Positions 1 to 8,364 are shown, numbered from the stretch's first letter. The stretch: 64,000 nucleotides of DNA from Neisseriaceae bacterium HSC-16F19 (GCF_024171525.1 NZ_JALJZY010000009.1:1-64000), one strand, 5' to 3'. The notes: generated by a model from the letters alone, not told the origin. Numbers and translations are program-made.

Positions 1-108
1 AGGACCGACACACCCTAAAGAGGCTTTAATTTTAACTCAACATTTTGATTTTAAATGAAATGTTCTGGGTGCGTCGAAAAAGCGCGGAAAACAGGTGAAG
101 CATTTAAC
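1..108. other. Window edge, no gene seen
   Basis: AT-rich sequence without a convincing reading frame on either strand. It precedes the terminator of the leftmost gene. I see nothing else in it. Confidence 0.4.
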
Positions 109-145
109 AAACGCTGCTTTCCGGTATGGGAAAGCAGCGTTTTTT
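109..145 (-). terminator. Rho-independent terminator of the LysR gene
   Basis: The stem AAACGCTGCTTT pairs with AAAGCAGCGTTT around a short loop. It overlaps the stop codon of the leftward LysR gene. It is a variant of the AAACGCTGTTTT hairpin that ends many genes in this window. Confidence 0.75.
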
Positions 146-1022
146 ATTGAGCCTGTCCAAACCACTCTACACAAAACCCCACAAACGCTTTTAATACCGC
201 CGATTGATGACGGTGTGCAGGATAAATCAAATGTACATCGTGCTTGCTCTTGACTTCATTGGCAAACAGCTCGGTCAACTCGCCACGATTTAGCCACTCT
301 TGTACCACATAGGGCGGCACCAAGCCGACCGCCAAATGCTGACGCACATAATAAAGCACCGCTTCTAGCGAATTGCTGGTAAAACGAAAATCAAGCCTAG
401 GCAAGCCATTGGCAAACAACTGCTGATAAGGGTAAACCACTTGCCCACTCTCGCTCCATGTCGCCACAGGCAAGCGGCTTAAATCAGCCAATTGTGTCGG
501 CGCTCCCCATTTGGCTAGAAATTCAGGCGTGGCGACTAAGGCGGTGTCACTGTCAAACAGCTTTTTGGCAATCACAGTATCGGTATGCAGCTCACCAATA
601 CGAAACGCTACATCGATGCCATCAGCAAAAAAGTCCATAAGTCTGCCGCTCGCCGTGCAATGTACCGCCACGTTGGGATAAGCGCGTGAAAATGCGGCTA
701 TGACATCCCAAGCAGGTGAAAATGACGGCGGTGTGGCAATGCGCAGCTGACCGCTTAAGTTTTGCTCGTCATCACTAAGATTGCGCTCGGCAATCAATAA
801 TTGCTCAATACCGCCAAGGCTTTGCTCGTAAAAACGCTGTCCTGCAACCGTGGTGCTGACGCCTGTTTTGTGGCGGATAAGCAGTTGGCAGTTGAGTGAT
901 TTCTCCAGTTCGCTGATATTGCGGCTTAATGTGGCTATCGGAATATCAAGTTTACTCGCAGACTTAGAAAAACTGCCTGTTTGCGCCACATCCACAAACA
1001 TGCGCACGGCGTTTAGATTCAT
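144..1022 (-). CDS. LysR-family transcriptional regulator
   Basis: A 292-residue protein of usual LysR length. The N-terminal winged helix-turn-helix covers about residues 1-60 (it begins MNLNAVRMFVDVAQTGSFSKSA), and a periplasmic-binding-protein-like effector domain follows from about residue 90. It is divergent from the alpha/beta hydrolase gene with 106 bp between start codons, the usual arrangement for a LysR regulator and its target. Its 5' end and promoter are duplicated at 2549-2710. Base composition is poorer in G+C than the rest of the window, suggesting transfer. The effector is unknown. Confidence 0.9.
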   Translation of the reverse strand: MNLNAVRMFVDVAQTGSFSKSASKLDIPIATLSRNISELEKSLNCQLLIRHKTGVSTTVAGQRFYEQSLGGIEQLLIAERNLSDDEQNLSGQLRIATPPSFSPAWDVIAAFSRAYPNVAVHCTASGRLMDFFADGIDVAFRIGELHTDTVIAKKLFDSDTALVATPEFLAKWGAPTQLADLSRLPVATWSESGQVVYPYQQLFANGLPRLDFRFTSNSLEAVLYYVRQHLAVGLVPPYVVQEWLNRGELTELFANEVKSKHDVHLIYPAHRHQSAVLKAFVGFCVEWFGQAQ

Positions 1023-1063
1023 AAGATTTCCATTTTTGAAAAATATCTTCTTATTTTACACTA

Positions 1064-1092
1064 TTACTATTTAAAATTGAAACACTTATAAT
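1064..1092 (+). promoter_or_regulatory. Putative promoter of the hydrolase gene
   Basis: A perfect -10 hexamer TATAAT lies at 1087-1092, with a weak -35 (TTACTA, 1064-1069) 17 bp upstream, inside the LysR/hydrolase divergent region. The same -10 is kept at 2705-2710 ahead of the nitronate monooxygenase gene. This is read from sequence only. Confidence 0.5.
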
Positions 1093-1128
1093 ACGCCTAT
1101 TGCAAACATTCAACATAAGGTGAAATTT

Positions 1129-2103
1129 ATGAAAATCGGTAACTTAGGTACAGGCAATAAAGAAACGGTGGCTACCCCGCCATTCACATTAGAACAAACG
1201 GATTTGTATGTAAAATTCGTGCAAAGTGTAACGGGCTACGACAATAAATCCTACGACCAACCCAAACCTATCGAAAAACAAGATTGGAACGGATTTACTT
1301 ATATCAATGATATTCAATATGGTAGCGATTACAAACGCAGTTTTTTAGACCTATATTTATCGGGTAAGGAAAACGCTCCGACTTTGTTTTACACCCACGG
1401 AAGCGGTTGGGCAGCAGGCGACAAAACGATGCCATCGCCAGGTAGAGAATTTATGTTTAAACTTTTCTTGGAAAAAGGCTACAATGTGGTGGCAATTACC
1501 TACGGAATGACGCCCGAAAATCGCTATCCTTCTCAGCTTCATCAGTTTGCCCAATCGGTAGAATTTTTGCTCAATCACGGCAAGAAATACGGAATTTCAA
1601 TGGACAAAATCGTATTTTCAGGGGCAAGTGCTGGGGGAAATTTAGCCGCACAATACATCAACACGCAACTAAACCCCGAATACGCTCAAAAAGTAGGTGT
1701 AAAAGTGGTTTTGAGTAAAGAAAATTTCCAAGCTACGATATTTTACGGAGCTCTTTTTGAAGGTTCGCAAATTAATTCGGGAAACAATTTTAATGATTTG
1801 GTATTTGACAGTGTTACCATGAGTTATCTCGGTGAAGCAGGACACCCAAATTATGAAGAAAACAGCCCGTTGAAAAACGCAACAGCAGATTTTCCGCCCA
1901 CATTTATTTCGGACGGAAATCACGGAAGTTTTGCCAATCAAGCCGAACTTTTTGCCCGCCGCCTGACCGAATTAGGCGTTAAAAATCAGTTGATGATACT
2001 ACCCATCAGCGAAGGTATATTCACCCACGGATTTGAAGAAAGCGATTCTCCACAGGCCTTAAAAGTCATCCAAAAAAGTTTTGAATTCGCAATCGAGCAG
2101 TAA
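1129..2103 (+). CDS. Alpha/beta hydrolase (esterase/lipase-like)
   Basis: I place the start at ATG 1129 because ATAAGG sits 8 bases upstream; an in-frame GTG at 1120 overlaps that ribosome-binding site. The 324-residue protein has the hallmarks of the HSL/acetyl-esterase branch: oxyanion motif HGSGW (90-94), nucleophile elbow GASAG (Ser167), and candidate acid Asp262 and His300. It has no signal peptide, so it is probably cytoplasmic. The substrate is unknown. The gene is clearly AT-richer than the flanking chromosome. It is likely controlled by the divergent LysR protein. Confidence 0.85.
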   Translation: MKIGNLGTGNKETVATPPFTLEQTDLYVKFVQSVTGYDNKSYDQPKPIEKQDWNGFTYINDIQYGSDYKRSFLDLYLSGKENAPTLFYTHGSGWAAGDKTMPSPGREFMFKLFLEKGYNVVAITYGMTPENRYPSQLHQFAQSVEFLLNHGKKYGISMDKIVFSGASAGGNLAAQYINTQLNPEYAQKVGVKVVLSKENFQATIFYGALFEGSQINSGNNFNDLVFDSVTMSYLGEAGHPNYEENSPLKNATADFPPTFISDGNHGSFANQAELFARRLTELGVKNQLMILPISEGIFTHGFEESDSPQALKVIQKSFEFAIEQ

Positions 2104-2108
2104 AATGA

Positions 2109-2139
2109 AAGCCATTCTTAAAAAGAATGGCTTTTTTTG
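2109..2139 (+). terminator. Rho-independent terminator after the hydrolase gene
   Basis: The stem AGCCATTCTT/AAGAATGGCT is followed by a run of seven T, a few bases after the stop codon. Confidence 0.85.
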
Positions 2140-2383
2140 TTTCCAAATAATTTATAAATTTTCCCCAAAATTATAACATTAGACCATACTCTAAGGTTGT
2201 GGGATTGAAATTATAAACCTACATTTGCCGACAGAAATAGTAAAAACCAATAATGTAAAAACGGTTTTAATAAAATCTTTGTGGAATAATATTAAGTTAC
2301 AACTTGAAAATTCTTACAAAAAATTCATTTTTCATTTAAACACAAAGGCAACATAGGACACATAGAAAAAAACTAAGACGAAT
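2140..2383. other. AT-rich gap without a gene
   Basis: No supported reading frame. The segment CACAAAGGCAACATAGGACA near 2341-2360 resembles intergenic repeats I associate with Bacteroidota genomes, which would fit a foreign origin, but this is only a resemblance. Confidence 0.35.
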
Positions 2384-2548
2384 TGCATTCGTGTGGGTGT
2401 CGGTGGGGTGATGTTGCCCAATCATTCGCCTTTTATCGTGGCAGAACAATACGGTACCTTGGCGAGTTTGTATCCCAATCGCGTCGATTTGGGCTTGGGA
2501 CGCGCACAGGGTACTGATCAAGCCACTGCACGCGCTATTCGCCGTCAC
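2384..2548 (+). pseudogene. Fragment of an LLM-class flavin monooxygenase gene
   Basis: About 55 codons read IRVGVGGVMLPNHSPFIVAE and continue through YGTLASLYPNRVDLGLGR to GTDQATARAIRR. This is the conserved N-terminal part of luciferase-like flavin-dependent monooxygenases, normally about 330 residues. The start codon and the rest of the gene are missing. At 2549 the reading passes directly into a piece of a LysR gene. It is a recombination relic rather than a functional gene. Confidence 0.75.
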
Positions 2549-2640
2549 GTGGCTATGGGAATGGCAAGCTTAACCGCAGACTTAGAAAAACTGCCTGTTT
2601 GCACCACATCGACAAACATACGCACGGCATTTAAATTCAT
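2549..2640 (-). pseudogene. 5' fragment of a second LysR gene
   Basis: The sequence aligns without gaps to 931-1022, the first about 30 codons of the leftmost LysR gene (constant offset of 1618 bp). The similarity continues through the divergent promoter to 2710. The rest of the regulator gene is gone. It appears that the nitronate monooxygenase gene once had its own divergent LysR regulator and kept only the promoter side. Confidence 0.75.
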
Positions 2641-2740
2641 TATCTTTCCATTTTTGAAAAATATCTTCTTATTTTACACCATTCATATTTAATTTTGGAA
2701 CATCTATAATGTACACATTCCCTTTAATTAAGAGTCAATC

Positions 2741-3718
2741 ATGATGAAATTTCAATCCCGTATTCCCGAAATTTTGGGCATAAAATATCCTATCATTCAA
2801 GCCGCTATGAGCTGGATGACCGATGCCAAACTCGTCGCCGCGGTAAGCAATGCCGGTGGTTTGGGCATGCTTGGGCCGCACGCAGGGCAAACCACCAATC
2901 CCACTTCCACCGAAGAAGTGATAGACCGTATGCGAGCGGAAATTCGCAAAATCAAAGCACTGACCGACAAGCCTTTTGCTGTGCCGGTGTATATTTCGGA
3001 AAATCCAGCCGTGATCGAGCCGATGAAGCAATTGCTTTTAGAGGAAAAAGTGCCTGTGGTGCTTATCAATGTGGTGCTTGACCCCGAATTGTTCCGAACT
3101 TTCAAAGAGGCAGGCGTAAAAATCATCTATCGTGCTTATAATCCTACCATCGAAAGCAGTAAAGAAGCCGAGCGTTTGGGTGCTGATGTGATTGTAACCA
3201 CAGGTTTTGACGAGGGAGGAAGCGTACCGAGCAACCCGATTGGGACATTTTCAGCCATAAGCCACATAGCCGATGCGGTGAATATTCCTGTGATGGCAAC
3301 AGGCGGCATTGCCGATATTCGTGGCGTACGGGCAACCTTTGTCTTGGGTGCAGAGGGCGTGTATATCGGTACGGCGTTTTTGGCGACTGAAGAAAGTCGA
3401 ATGGCAGAGAATGTAAAGCAAATGTTGGTGGATATGACTGCCGAAGATCAAATGATTTTCCGTATCAATATGTTAAATTCGTTTTACCGTTCGCTACCTA
3501 CACAGTTGGCACACAAAATGGTAGCCGAAGACAACACCGACCCCGTGCGAGGTGAGAAAGCACAAGCTCTAATGCAAGGAACAGTAGGAATGCGTATCGG
3601 AATGCTCGAAGGCGACCTTGAAAACGGTTATATTTCTGTGGGTAACGGTATTACCTATATCAAAGAAATTCGCCCTGTAAAAGCGCTGATTGATGACTTA
3701 ATGCAGGATTTTATCTGA
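2741..3718 (+). CDS. Nitronate monooxygenase family protein
   Basis: A 325-residue FMN-dependent TIM-barrel enzyme of the 2-nitropropane dioxygenase/nitronate monooxygenase family. The N-terminal segment IKYPIIQAAMSWMTD and the phosphate-binding segments ATGGIAD (about 187-193) and GAEGVYIGTAF (about 203-213) are typical. Members oxidise alkyl nitronates, but many relatives are flavin enzymes of unknown substrate. It starts at ATG 2741 (an ATGATG pair) behind a weak AAGAG. It lies in the low-G+C patch downstream of a promoter copied from the first LysR locus. Confidence 0.88.
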   Translation: MMKFQSRIPEILGIKYPIIQAAMSWMTDAKLVAAVSNAGGLGMLGPHAGQTTNPTSTEEVIDRMRAEIRKIKALTDKPFAVPVYISENPAVIEPMKQLLLEEKVPVVLINVVLDPELFRTFKEAGVKIIYRAYNPTIESSKEAERLGADVIVTTGFDEGGSVPSNPIGTFSAISHIADAVNIPVMATGGIADIRGVRATFVLGAEGVYIGTAFLATEESRMAENVKQMLVDMTAEDQMIFRINMLNSFYRSLPTQLAHKMVAEDNTDPVRGEKAQALMQGTVGMRIGMLEGDLENGYISVGNGITYIKEIRPVKALIDDLMQDFI

Positions 3719-3724
3719 TTAATT

Positions 3725-3760
3725 AAAAATGCTGTTTTGTTGGGCAAGGCAGCATTTTTT
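3725..3760 (+). terminator. Terminator of the nitronate monooxygenase gene
   Basis: AAAATGCTG pairs with CAGCATTTT, followed by a T run. It begins a few bases after the stop codon. Confidence 0.75.
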
Positions 3761-3790
3761 ATTTAATTCAATCAGTAATGAATTGAACAA

Positions 3791-3819
3791 AGGCTGCCTG
3801 AAACCCTTTCAGGCAGCCT
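3791..3819 (-). terminator. DUS inverted-repeat terminator
   Basis: Two uptake sequences in inverted orientation (AGGCTGCCTGAAA and TTTCAGGCAGCCT) form a strong hairpin just downstream of the leftward cyclophilin-like gene. Confidence 0.65.
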
Positions 3820-3832
3820 GATGAATGTTATG

Positions 3833-4252
3833 TTACGGCCGTTTTTCAATACGCACGGTGGTTTTGTGTTTGCCCAGCAGGGCGGAAAAATCACCGTCGA
3901 ATCTGCCCAGATGCACCAGACCGCGGGATTTTTCATGCGCTTTGTAAAACAGCGCCAGATTGCCCCAAGGGGCGTAATAATTGATGTTGCCGCTTTTGGC
4001 CGCCACGGCGGCGGGCGCTTGGCGCACATCCAGTTTGCGCGGCAGATAGCTGATTTTTTCCGCGCCTGCGTAATCGGACAATTCCAATTCCAGCGGCAGC
4101 ATGCGGTAAAAGTCCTGCGCCGCCGGGCTGTTTGCCAGTGTGGCGTTGATACTTTGGCCGTTGGCAATAAAACGGATGTTCATGGTTTTCTCCTGTGCGG
4201 CGGCGGGGGTGGCGGTTAGCAATAAACCCAAAATCAAACCCAATGTTTTCAT
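3833..4252 (-). CDS. Cyclophilin-like fold periplasmic protein
   Basis: A 139-residue protein with a Sec signal peptide (MKTLGLILGLLLTATPAAAQ, about 1-20). The mature part resembles the small cyclophilin-like family: a TMNIRFIANGQ first strand, FYRMLPLELELSDYAG, and the conserved NYYAPWGNLALFYK and LGRFDG segments. No enzymatic role is established for this family and prolyl-isomerase residues are not evident. It is divergent from a LysR gene 113 bp away, so it may be that regulator's target. Confidence 0.75.
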   Translation of the reverse strand: MKTLGLILGLLLTATPAAAQEKTMNIRFIANGQSINATLANSPAAQDFYRMLPLELELSDYAGAEKISYLPRKLDVRQAPAAVAAKSGNINYYAPWGNLALFYKAHEKSRGLVHLGRFDGDFSALLGKHKTTVRIEKRP

Positions 4253-4365
4253 GGCTGTTTCCTGTTGCCGGTGTATTGGCGTGCAGTATAGAGGTGTATT
4301 GGAATTATGAATAATACTTTCTATCTATGCTAAACTATGCTTAAAAAGCATACATGGAGCCATGC

Positions 4366-5247
4366 ATGGACATCAAAGCCCTGCGCTATTTTCTCGCTCT
4401 TGCCAAAACCGGCTCGGTGTCGGCGGCGGCGGAGTATCTGCATTTAACCCAGCCCACTTTGTCGCGCCAGCTGGCGGATTTGGAATACCGGCTCGATACG
4501 CAGCTGTTTGTGCGCGGCAGCCGCAAAATCACGCTCACGGAAGACGGCGAAAAGCTGCGCCACCGTGCCGAAGAGATTTTGGCGCTGGTGGCCAAAACCG
4601 AGCAGGAATTCAAGCCTTCCAGCGAAGCGGTGAGCGGCGAGATTTATATCGGCTGCGGCGAAACCGTGGTGATGCGGCATCTGATTTATATCCTGCACCA
4701 ATTGCAGCAGGATTATCCGCAGGTGAAGGTGCACATCATCAGCGCCGACGGCAACGATGTCATGGAAAAGCTGGACCAGGGCCTGCTCGATTTCGGCGTG
4801 CTGTTGATGGAAGGGGCGTATGTGAATGCGTATGAAAGCATCCGGCTGCCTGAAAAAGACATTTGGGGCGTGCTGATGCGCAAAGACCATGCGCTGGCAG
4901 CCAAGGAAAGCATTGCACCGCAGGATTTGCGCGGCCTGCCGCTGATTTCGTCGCGGCAAGACCAAGTGGGCGATTTTCTGTCGCGCTGGCTGAAATACGA
5001 TTATGCGGAGTTGGACGTGGTGGCCACTTACAACCTGATTTTCAACGCCACGCTGATGGTGGAACAAGGCATAGGCTGCGCGCTGGGCTTGGACAAGCTG
5101 GCCAATACGGGGGCAGAGAGCGCATTAACATTCCGCCCGTTTGAGCCGCTTCTGGAAGTGGAAAGCCATCTGGCCTGGAAGAAATACCGCCCCATGTCGA
5201 AAGCGGCGGAATTGTTTTTGAATCGGGTGAGGGCGGTGTTGAAATAA
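4366..5247 (+). CDS. LysR-family transcriptional regulator
   Basis: I use ATG 4366 because GGAG (4356-4359) lies 6 bases upstream; an ATG at 4354 would overlap it. The 293-residue protein opens MDIKALRYFLALAKTGSVSA with a LysR winged helix (about 1-60), followed by a LysR substrate-binding domain. It is divergent from the cyclophilin-like gene. The last 58 bp of the gene (5185-5242) are repeated at 6151-6208, beyond the phosphatase gene. The effector is unknown. Confidence 0.9.
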   Translation: MDIKALRYFLALAKTGSVSAAAEYLHLTQPTLSRQLADLEYRLDTQLFVRGSRKITLTEDGEKLRHRAEEILALVAKTEQEFKPSSEAVSGEIYIGCGETVVMRHLIYILHQLQQDYPQVKVHIISADGNDVMEKLDQGLLDFGVLLMEGAYVNAYESIRLPEKDIWGVLMRKDHALAAKESIAPQDLRGLPLISSRQDQVGDFLSRWLKYDYAELDVVATYNLIFNATLMVEQGIGCALGLDKLANTGAESALTFRPFEPLLEVESHLAWKKYRPMSKAAELFLNRVRAVLK

Positions 5248-5254
5248 AGCGCTA

Positions 5255-5399
5255 TATAGTCATTTAACACAGAACAATACGGCGTTACTGTGCCAGGCTC
5301 GAAGAGAGCGATATTTGTAATCCGCCAAAGCGGCAACAAAATCAGCTCGGTACTATCTGCGGATCGCTGCCTTATCCCGTTCTGCGTTATTCGACTATA
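5255..5399 (-). mobile_element. Correia-like element, long form
   Basis: About 145 bp bounded by TATAGTCATTTAA and TTATTCGACTATA. The core contains the Correia-type TACGGCGTTnC segment, the internal block with AGAGAGCGAT and CCGCCAAAGCGGC, and TACTATCTG. It lies between a LysR gene and the phosphatase gene and is somewhat degenerate. Confidence 0.75.
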
Positions 5400-5470
5400 A
5401 CGCTTTTGATGACGACGACAAACCTCCCTAAAATGCCCCCTGTCTGCATTTGCTTCAGATGGATGCCCTT

Positions 5471-6106
5471 ATGAAAAAATCGCTTTACTTTGTCCGCCAT
5501 GGCCAAAGCCTGGCCAATACCGGTGCCAAATCCATGCCCGACGCCGAAATCCCGCTGACCGACCTGGGTATGGCGCAGGCACAAAACCTGCTGCAACGCT
5601 GGCGGCAGCAACAGGCCGCACCTGCCGCAATTTATGCCTCACCGCTGCTCAGAGCGCAGCAAACTGCGGCGGTTTTTCAGCAAGGCTATGCTTTGCCCGC
5701 CCACACCCTGCCGACACTCAGGGAATTTGCCTGCCTGAGCTACCCGACGGTGGCAGGCATGCTCGGCGAAGAGCGGGCGCTGTTGGCGCAGCACTATTGG
5801 CAAACCGCCGCACCCGCACACCGGGACGGTGCGGATGCCGACAGTTTCCTGGATTTTTACCGCCGGGTGGCGGATTTCAGAAATACACTCGACTCATTTG
5901 CGCCGGACAGCATCTTTTTCGGCCACGGCATTTGGATCGGCATGCTTGCCTGGCAGCTGTTGGGCGGCCGTGCCGACACGCTGCAAGACAAACAGCAATT
6001 CCGCCGTTTCCAAACCGCCCTGCCCATGTATAACACCGTGGTTTACCGCCTGGACATACAGGGTGAGGTGTGCCAATTGATGCATATGCGGGATTTGCAA
6101 GGCTAA
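5471..6106 (+). CDS. Histidine phosphatase family protein
   Basis: The likely start is ATG 5471, giving 211 residues that begin MKKSLYFVRHGQSLAN. The RHG motif carries the phospho-accepting His10; SPLLRAQQTA and the second catalytic histidine in FFGHGIW complete the phosphoglycerate-mutase-like fold. An in-frame ATG at 5459 is possible but has no better ribosome-binding site. The substrate cannot be told from sequence. The gene is bracketed by a Correia-like element on the left and a duplicated scrap of the preceding LysR gene on the right. Confidence 0.82.
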   Translation: MKKSLYFVRHGQSLANTGAKSMPDAEIPLTDLGMAQAQNLLQRWRQQQAAPAAIYASPLLRAQQTAAVFQQGYALPAHTLPTLREFACLSYPTVAGMLGEERALLAQHYWQTAAPAHRDGADADSFLDFYRRVADFRNTLDSFAPDSIFFGHGIWIGMLAWQLLGGRADTLQDKQQFRRFQTALPMYNTVVYRLDIQGEVCQLMHMRDLQG

Positions 6107-6150
6107 AGCAAACCGACAAGCATCAAATATGATGCAAAAAATTACAGTGC

Positions 6151-6208
6151 TACCGCCCCATGTCGAAAGCGGCGGAGTTGTTTTTGAAACGGGTGAGGGC
6201 GGTGTTGT
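6151..6208 (+). repeat. Duplicated 3' tail of the upstream LysR gene
   Basis: This 58-bp stretch is nearly identical to 5185-5242 at the end of the LysR gene (a few mismatches), and its coding register is lost. Together the two copies form direct repeats around the phosphatase gene and the Correia-like element. Confidence 0.85.
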
Positions 6209-6251
6209 AGTCCGGCCTCCCAATCAATAACGGTTTAAGCAAGGAGTATAT

Positions 6252-6563
6252 ATGAACCAAAAATGGCTTGCGGCGGCGGGTTTGGCCGTGGTTTTGAGTG
6301 CCCAGACGGCTTATGCCTGCACGGAAATGCTGCCTCAATTTGCCTTTGTGCAGCAAAACGATAAAGACGGTGACGACAAGCTCGGCTTGGACGAATGGCT
6401 TAATGCCGACTTGGAAGATTTTGCCTTGGTGGCCGGTTTGGGGAATGCGGCGGGTTTTGCCAAGCTCGACCGCGACCAAGACGGATTCTTAGACGCCACC
6501 GAGCTGGCCGGTATCGTCATCTATTACCGCAGGCCGTGTGCCGACGGGCAGTCGGGGGTGTGA
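6252..6563 (+). CDS. Small secreted EF-hand-like protein
   Basis: A 103-residue protein with a signal peptide (MNQKWLAAAGLAVVLSAQTAYA, about 1-22). It has two calcium-binding-like loops, DKDGDDKLGLDEW (about 38-50) and DRDQDGFLDATEL (about 75-87), matching the DxDxDG pattern of EF-hands. AAGGAG precedes the ATG by 5 bases. Calcium binding in the periplasm is an inference, and the role is unknown. It stands alone, with the LysR gene on its right facing it. Confidence 0.8.
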   Translation: MNQKWLAAAGLAVVLSAQTAYACTEMLPQFAFVQQNDKDGDDKLGLDEWLNADLEDFALVAGLGNAAGFAKLDRDQDGFLDATELAGIVIYYRRPCADGQSGV

Positions 6564-6621
6564 CGGGGTTTCAGGCTGCCTGAAAGCAGTTTTGCAAAGA
6601 GCCCAGGCTGCCTGAAAATAC

Positions 6622-6659
6622 AAAAACGCTGTTTTCACATTAAGAAAACAGCGTTTTTT
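6622..6659. terminator. Bidirectional terminator (AAACGCTGTTTTC type)
   Basis: A perfect hairpin, AAAAACGCTGTTTTC/GAAAACAGCGTTTTT, between the convergent EF-hand and LysR genes, with A and T runs so that it can serve both strands. Confidence 0.85.
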
Positions 6660-6660
6660 A

Positions 6661-7551
6661 TCACCAATCCCGCCCGGCAAAGCGCTCCGCCAAAAAATCC
6701 AGCAGTGCGCGCACGGCTTGGGGCAGCTTGTCTTTGGATGGGTAGAGCGCGTAAATGCTGTGCTCGGGCAGCTGCCAATCGGCCAATACCGCCACCAGGC
6801 GCCCGTCGGCCAGATAAGCGTCCGACAAATAGCGCGGCAGCATGGCGATGCCGTTGTGTGCCAGCGCCGCGTGCAAGAGCGTGGTGGCTTCGTTGACGGT
6901 GAGCGGGCAATCGGGCTGTATGTCTTGCCAAGTGCCGTTGCGGCCGAATTTCCACACCGTGCGGTTGACATTTTCGTGCGCCAGGCAGCGGTGGCGGCTT
7001 AAATCCTCCGGCGTCTGCGGGGTGCCGTATTGCGCCAGATAGTCGGGCGTGGCCACCAGCCACGAGCGGCAGGGCGCCAGTTTGCGGGCGTAGAGCGCGG
7101 GGTCTGGGCTGGCGGTGATGCGGATGGCCAAATCGGTGCGCGTGGCCACCATATTCAGGGTTTCGTCGCTGAAATGCAGGCGGATGTGCAGCTTGGGGTG
7201 CAGGCGCTGGAAGTCGCTGATGGCCGCCGCCAGATGGGTGTTACCGAACGACAGCCCGCAGCCGATGCGCACGGTGCCGTGCAATTCGCCGTCCCCGCTG
7301 CCGGTTTCCTGCTCGGCGTGTTCGGCCAGCTCCAGAATCTGGCGGCAGTATTTCACCGCCTGCTCGCCCGCGTCAGTGAGCGTGACCTGTCGGGTGGTGC
7401 GCTGCAACAGCCGCGCATTGAGCCAGCTTTCCATCAGCGCGATATGGCGGCTGACCATGGGGCGGGAAAGTTCCAATTTGTCGGCCGTGGCGCTGAAGCT
7501 GCCGCTGGCGGCCACTTCCAAAAAGACTTTGATGGCAGTGAGTCGGTCCAT
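6661..7551 (-). CDS. LysR-family regulator (CrgA-like)
   Basis: A 296-residue LysR protein with N-terminal helix-turn-helix MDRLTAIKVFLEVAASGSFS and an effector domain containing GTVRIGCGLSFG and RTDLAIRI. The overall pattern resembles the CrgA/DhcR subgroup, which commonly represses or activates a divergent oxidoreductase gene. It is divergent from the NAD(P)H-binding protein at 7672 with a 120-bp shared control region. Confidence 0.9.
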   Translation of the reverse strand: MDRLTAIKVFLEVAASGSFSATADKLELSRPMVSRHIALMESWLNARLLQRTTRQVTLTDAGEQAVKYCRQILELAEHAEQETGSGDGELHGTVRIGCGLSFGNTHLAAAISDFQRLHPKLHIRLHFSDETLNMVATRTDLAIRITASPDPALYARKLAPCRSWLVATPDYLAQYGTPQTPEDLSRHRCLAHENVNRTVWKFGRNGTWQDIQPDCPLTVNEATTLLHAALAHNGIAMLPRYLSDAYLADGRLVAVLADWQLPEHSIYALYPSKDKLPQAVRALLDFLAERFAGRDW

Positions 7552-7590
7552 TGTTTCAAATTATGAAATAGATATGCTCGAAATGAAGGC

Positions 7591-7618
7591 TTTATTATAT
7601 GGATTATTTCACTATAAT
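7591..7618 (+). promoter_or_regulatory. Putative promoter of the NAD(P)-binding protein gene
   Basis: TATAAT (7613-7618) with TTTATT (7591-7596) 16 bp upstream, in the AT-rich divergent region of a LysR/target pair. Confidence 0.5.
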
Positions 7619-7671
7619 GGCACCCATCGACACAGCAGTACTTTTTTGAACAATCGAACATAAGGAGTTTT

Positions 7672-8331
7672 ATGATGAAAATCGCAGTGATAGGTGCCAC
7701 CGGATATGTCGGCAAAGCCGTGGTCGCAGAATTGGCCGCACGCAAGCATCAGGTAGTGGCTTTTGCCCGCAGCGCCGACAAAGTGCAGCAAGCCGCCAAT
7801 ATCCAAGCCGTGGCCGTGGATGTCAACAGCCCCGAATTGGCCGAACAGCTCAAGGGCGCAGATGCCGTGGTGTCTGCGTTTAACCCCGGCTGGGACAATC
7901 CCAATATCGGCGCCGACTTTACCCAAGGTGCCAATGCCATTGTTGAAGCCGCCAAAGCCGCTGCCGTGCCCTATCTGCTGGTGGTGGGCGGTGCGGGCAG
8001 CCTGTATGTGGCGCCCGGTGTGCAGTTAATTGACACCCCCGAGTTCCCGAAAGAGATTTTCGACGGCGCCGACGCCGCCCGCAAACTGCTGCAAGACTTG
8101 CAGGCGCGCAAAGATGTGAACTGGGCCTTTGTTTCCCCGCCCGCGCTGTTGGGTGTGACTGCGGGTTACAGTGAAGAGCGCACCGGCGAATACCGCTTGG
8201 GCGGCGACGATTTGCTGATGGCAGGCGATGCCCCCGCAGGCATCAGCGTGGCTGATTTGGCGATTGCCATTGCCGACGACGCCGAAAACAAAGCGCATCT
8301 GCACCAACGGTTTACCGTTGCGGCCAAATAA
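7672..8331 (+). CDS. NAD(P)H-binding SDR/NmrA-like protein
   Basis: A 219-residue atypical short-chain dehydrogenase-like protein. The N-terminal dinucleotide motif is GATGYVG (about 8-14), and the sequence continues with VVSAFNPGWDNPN and LLVVGGAGSLYV. It resembles the YwnB/NmrA-type group often induced by electrophilic or oxidative stress. AAGGAG is placed 5 bases before ATG 7672. Its neighbour and probable regulator is the divergent LysR protein. The substrate is unknown. Confidence 0.85.
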   Translation: MMKIAVIGATGYVGKAVVAELAARKHQVVAFARSADKVQQAANIQAVAVDVNSPELAEQLKGADAVVSAFNPGWDNPNIGADFTQGANAIVEAAKAAAVPYLLVVGGAGSLYVAPGVQLIDTPEFPKEIFDGADAARKLLQDLQARKDVNWAFVSPPALLGVTAGYSEERTGEYRLGGDDLLMAGDAPAGISVADLAIAIADDAENKAHLHQRFTVAAK

Positions 8332-8364
8332 GCGGTCATACCGGTAACGGGTTTTTGAATAGGG

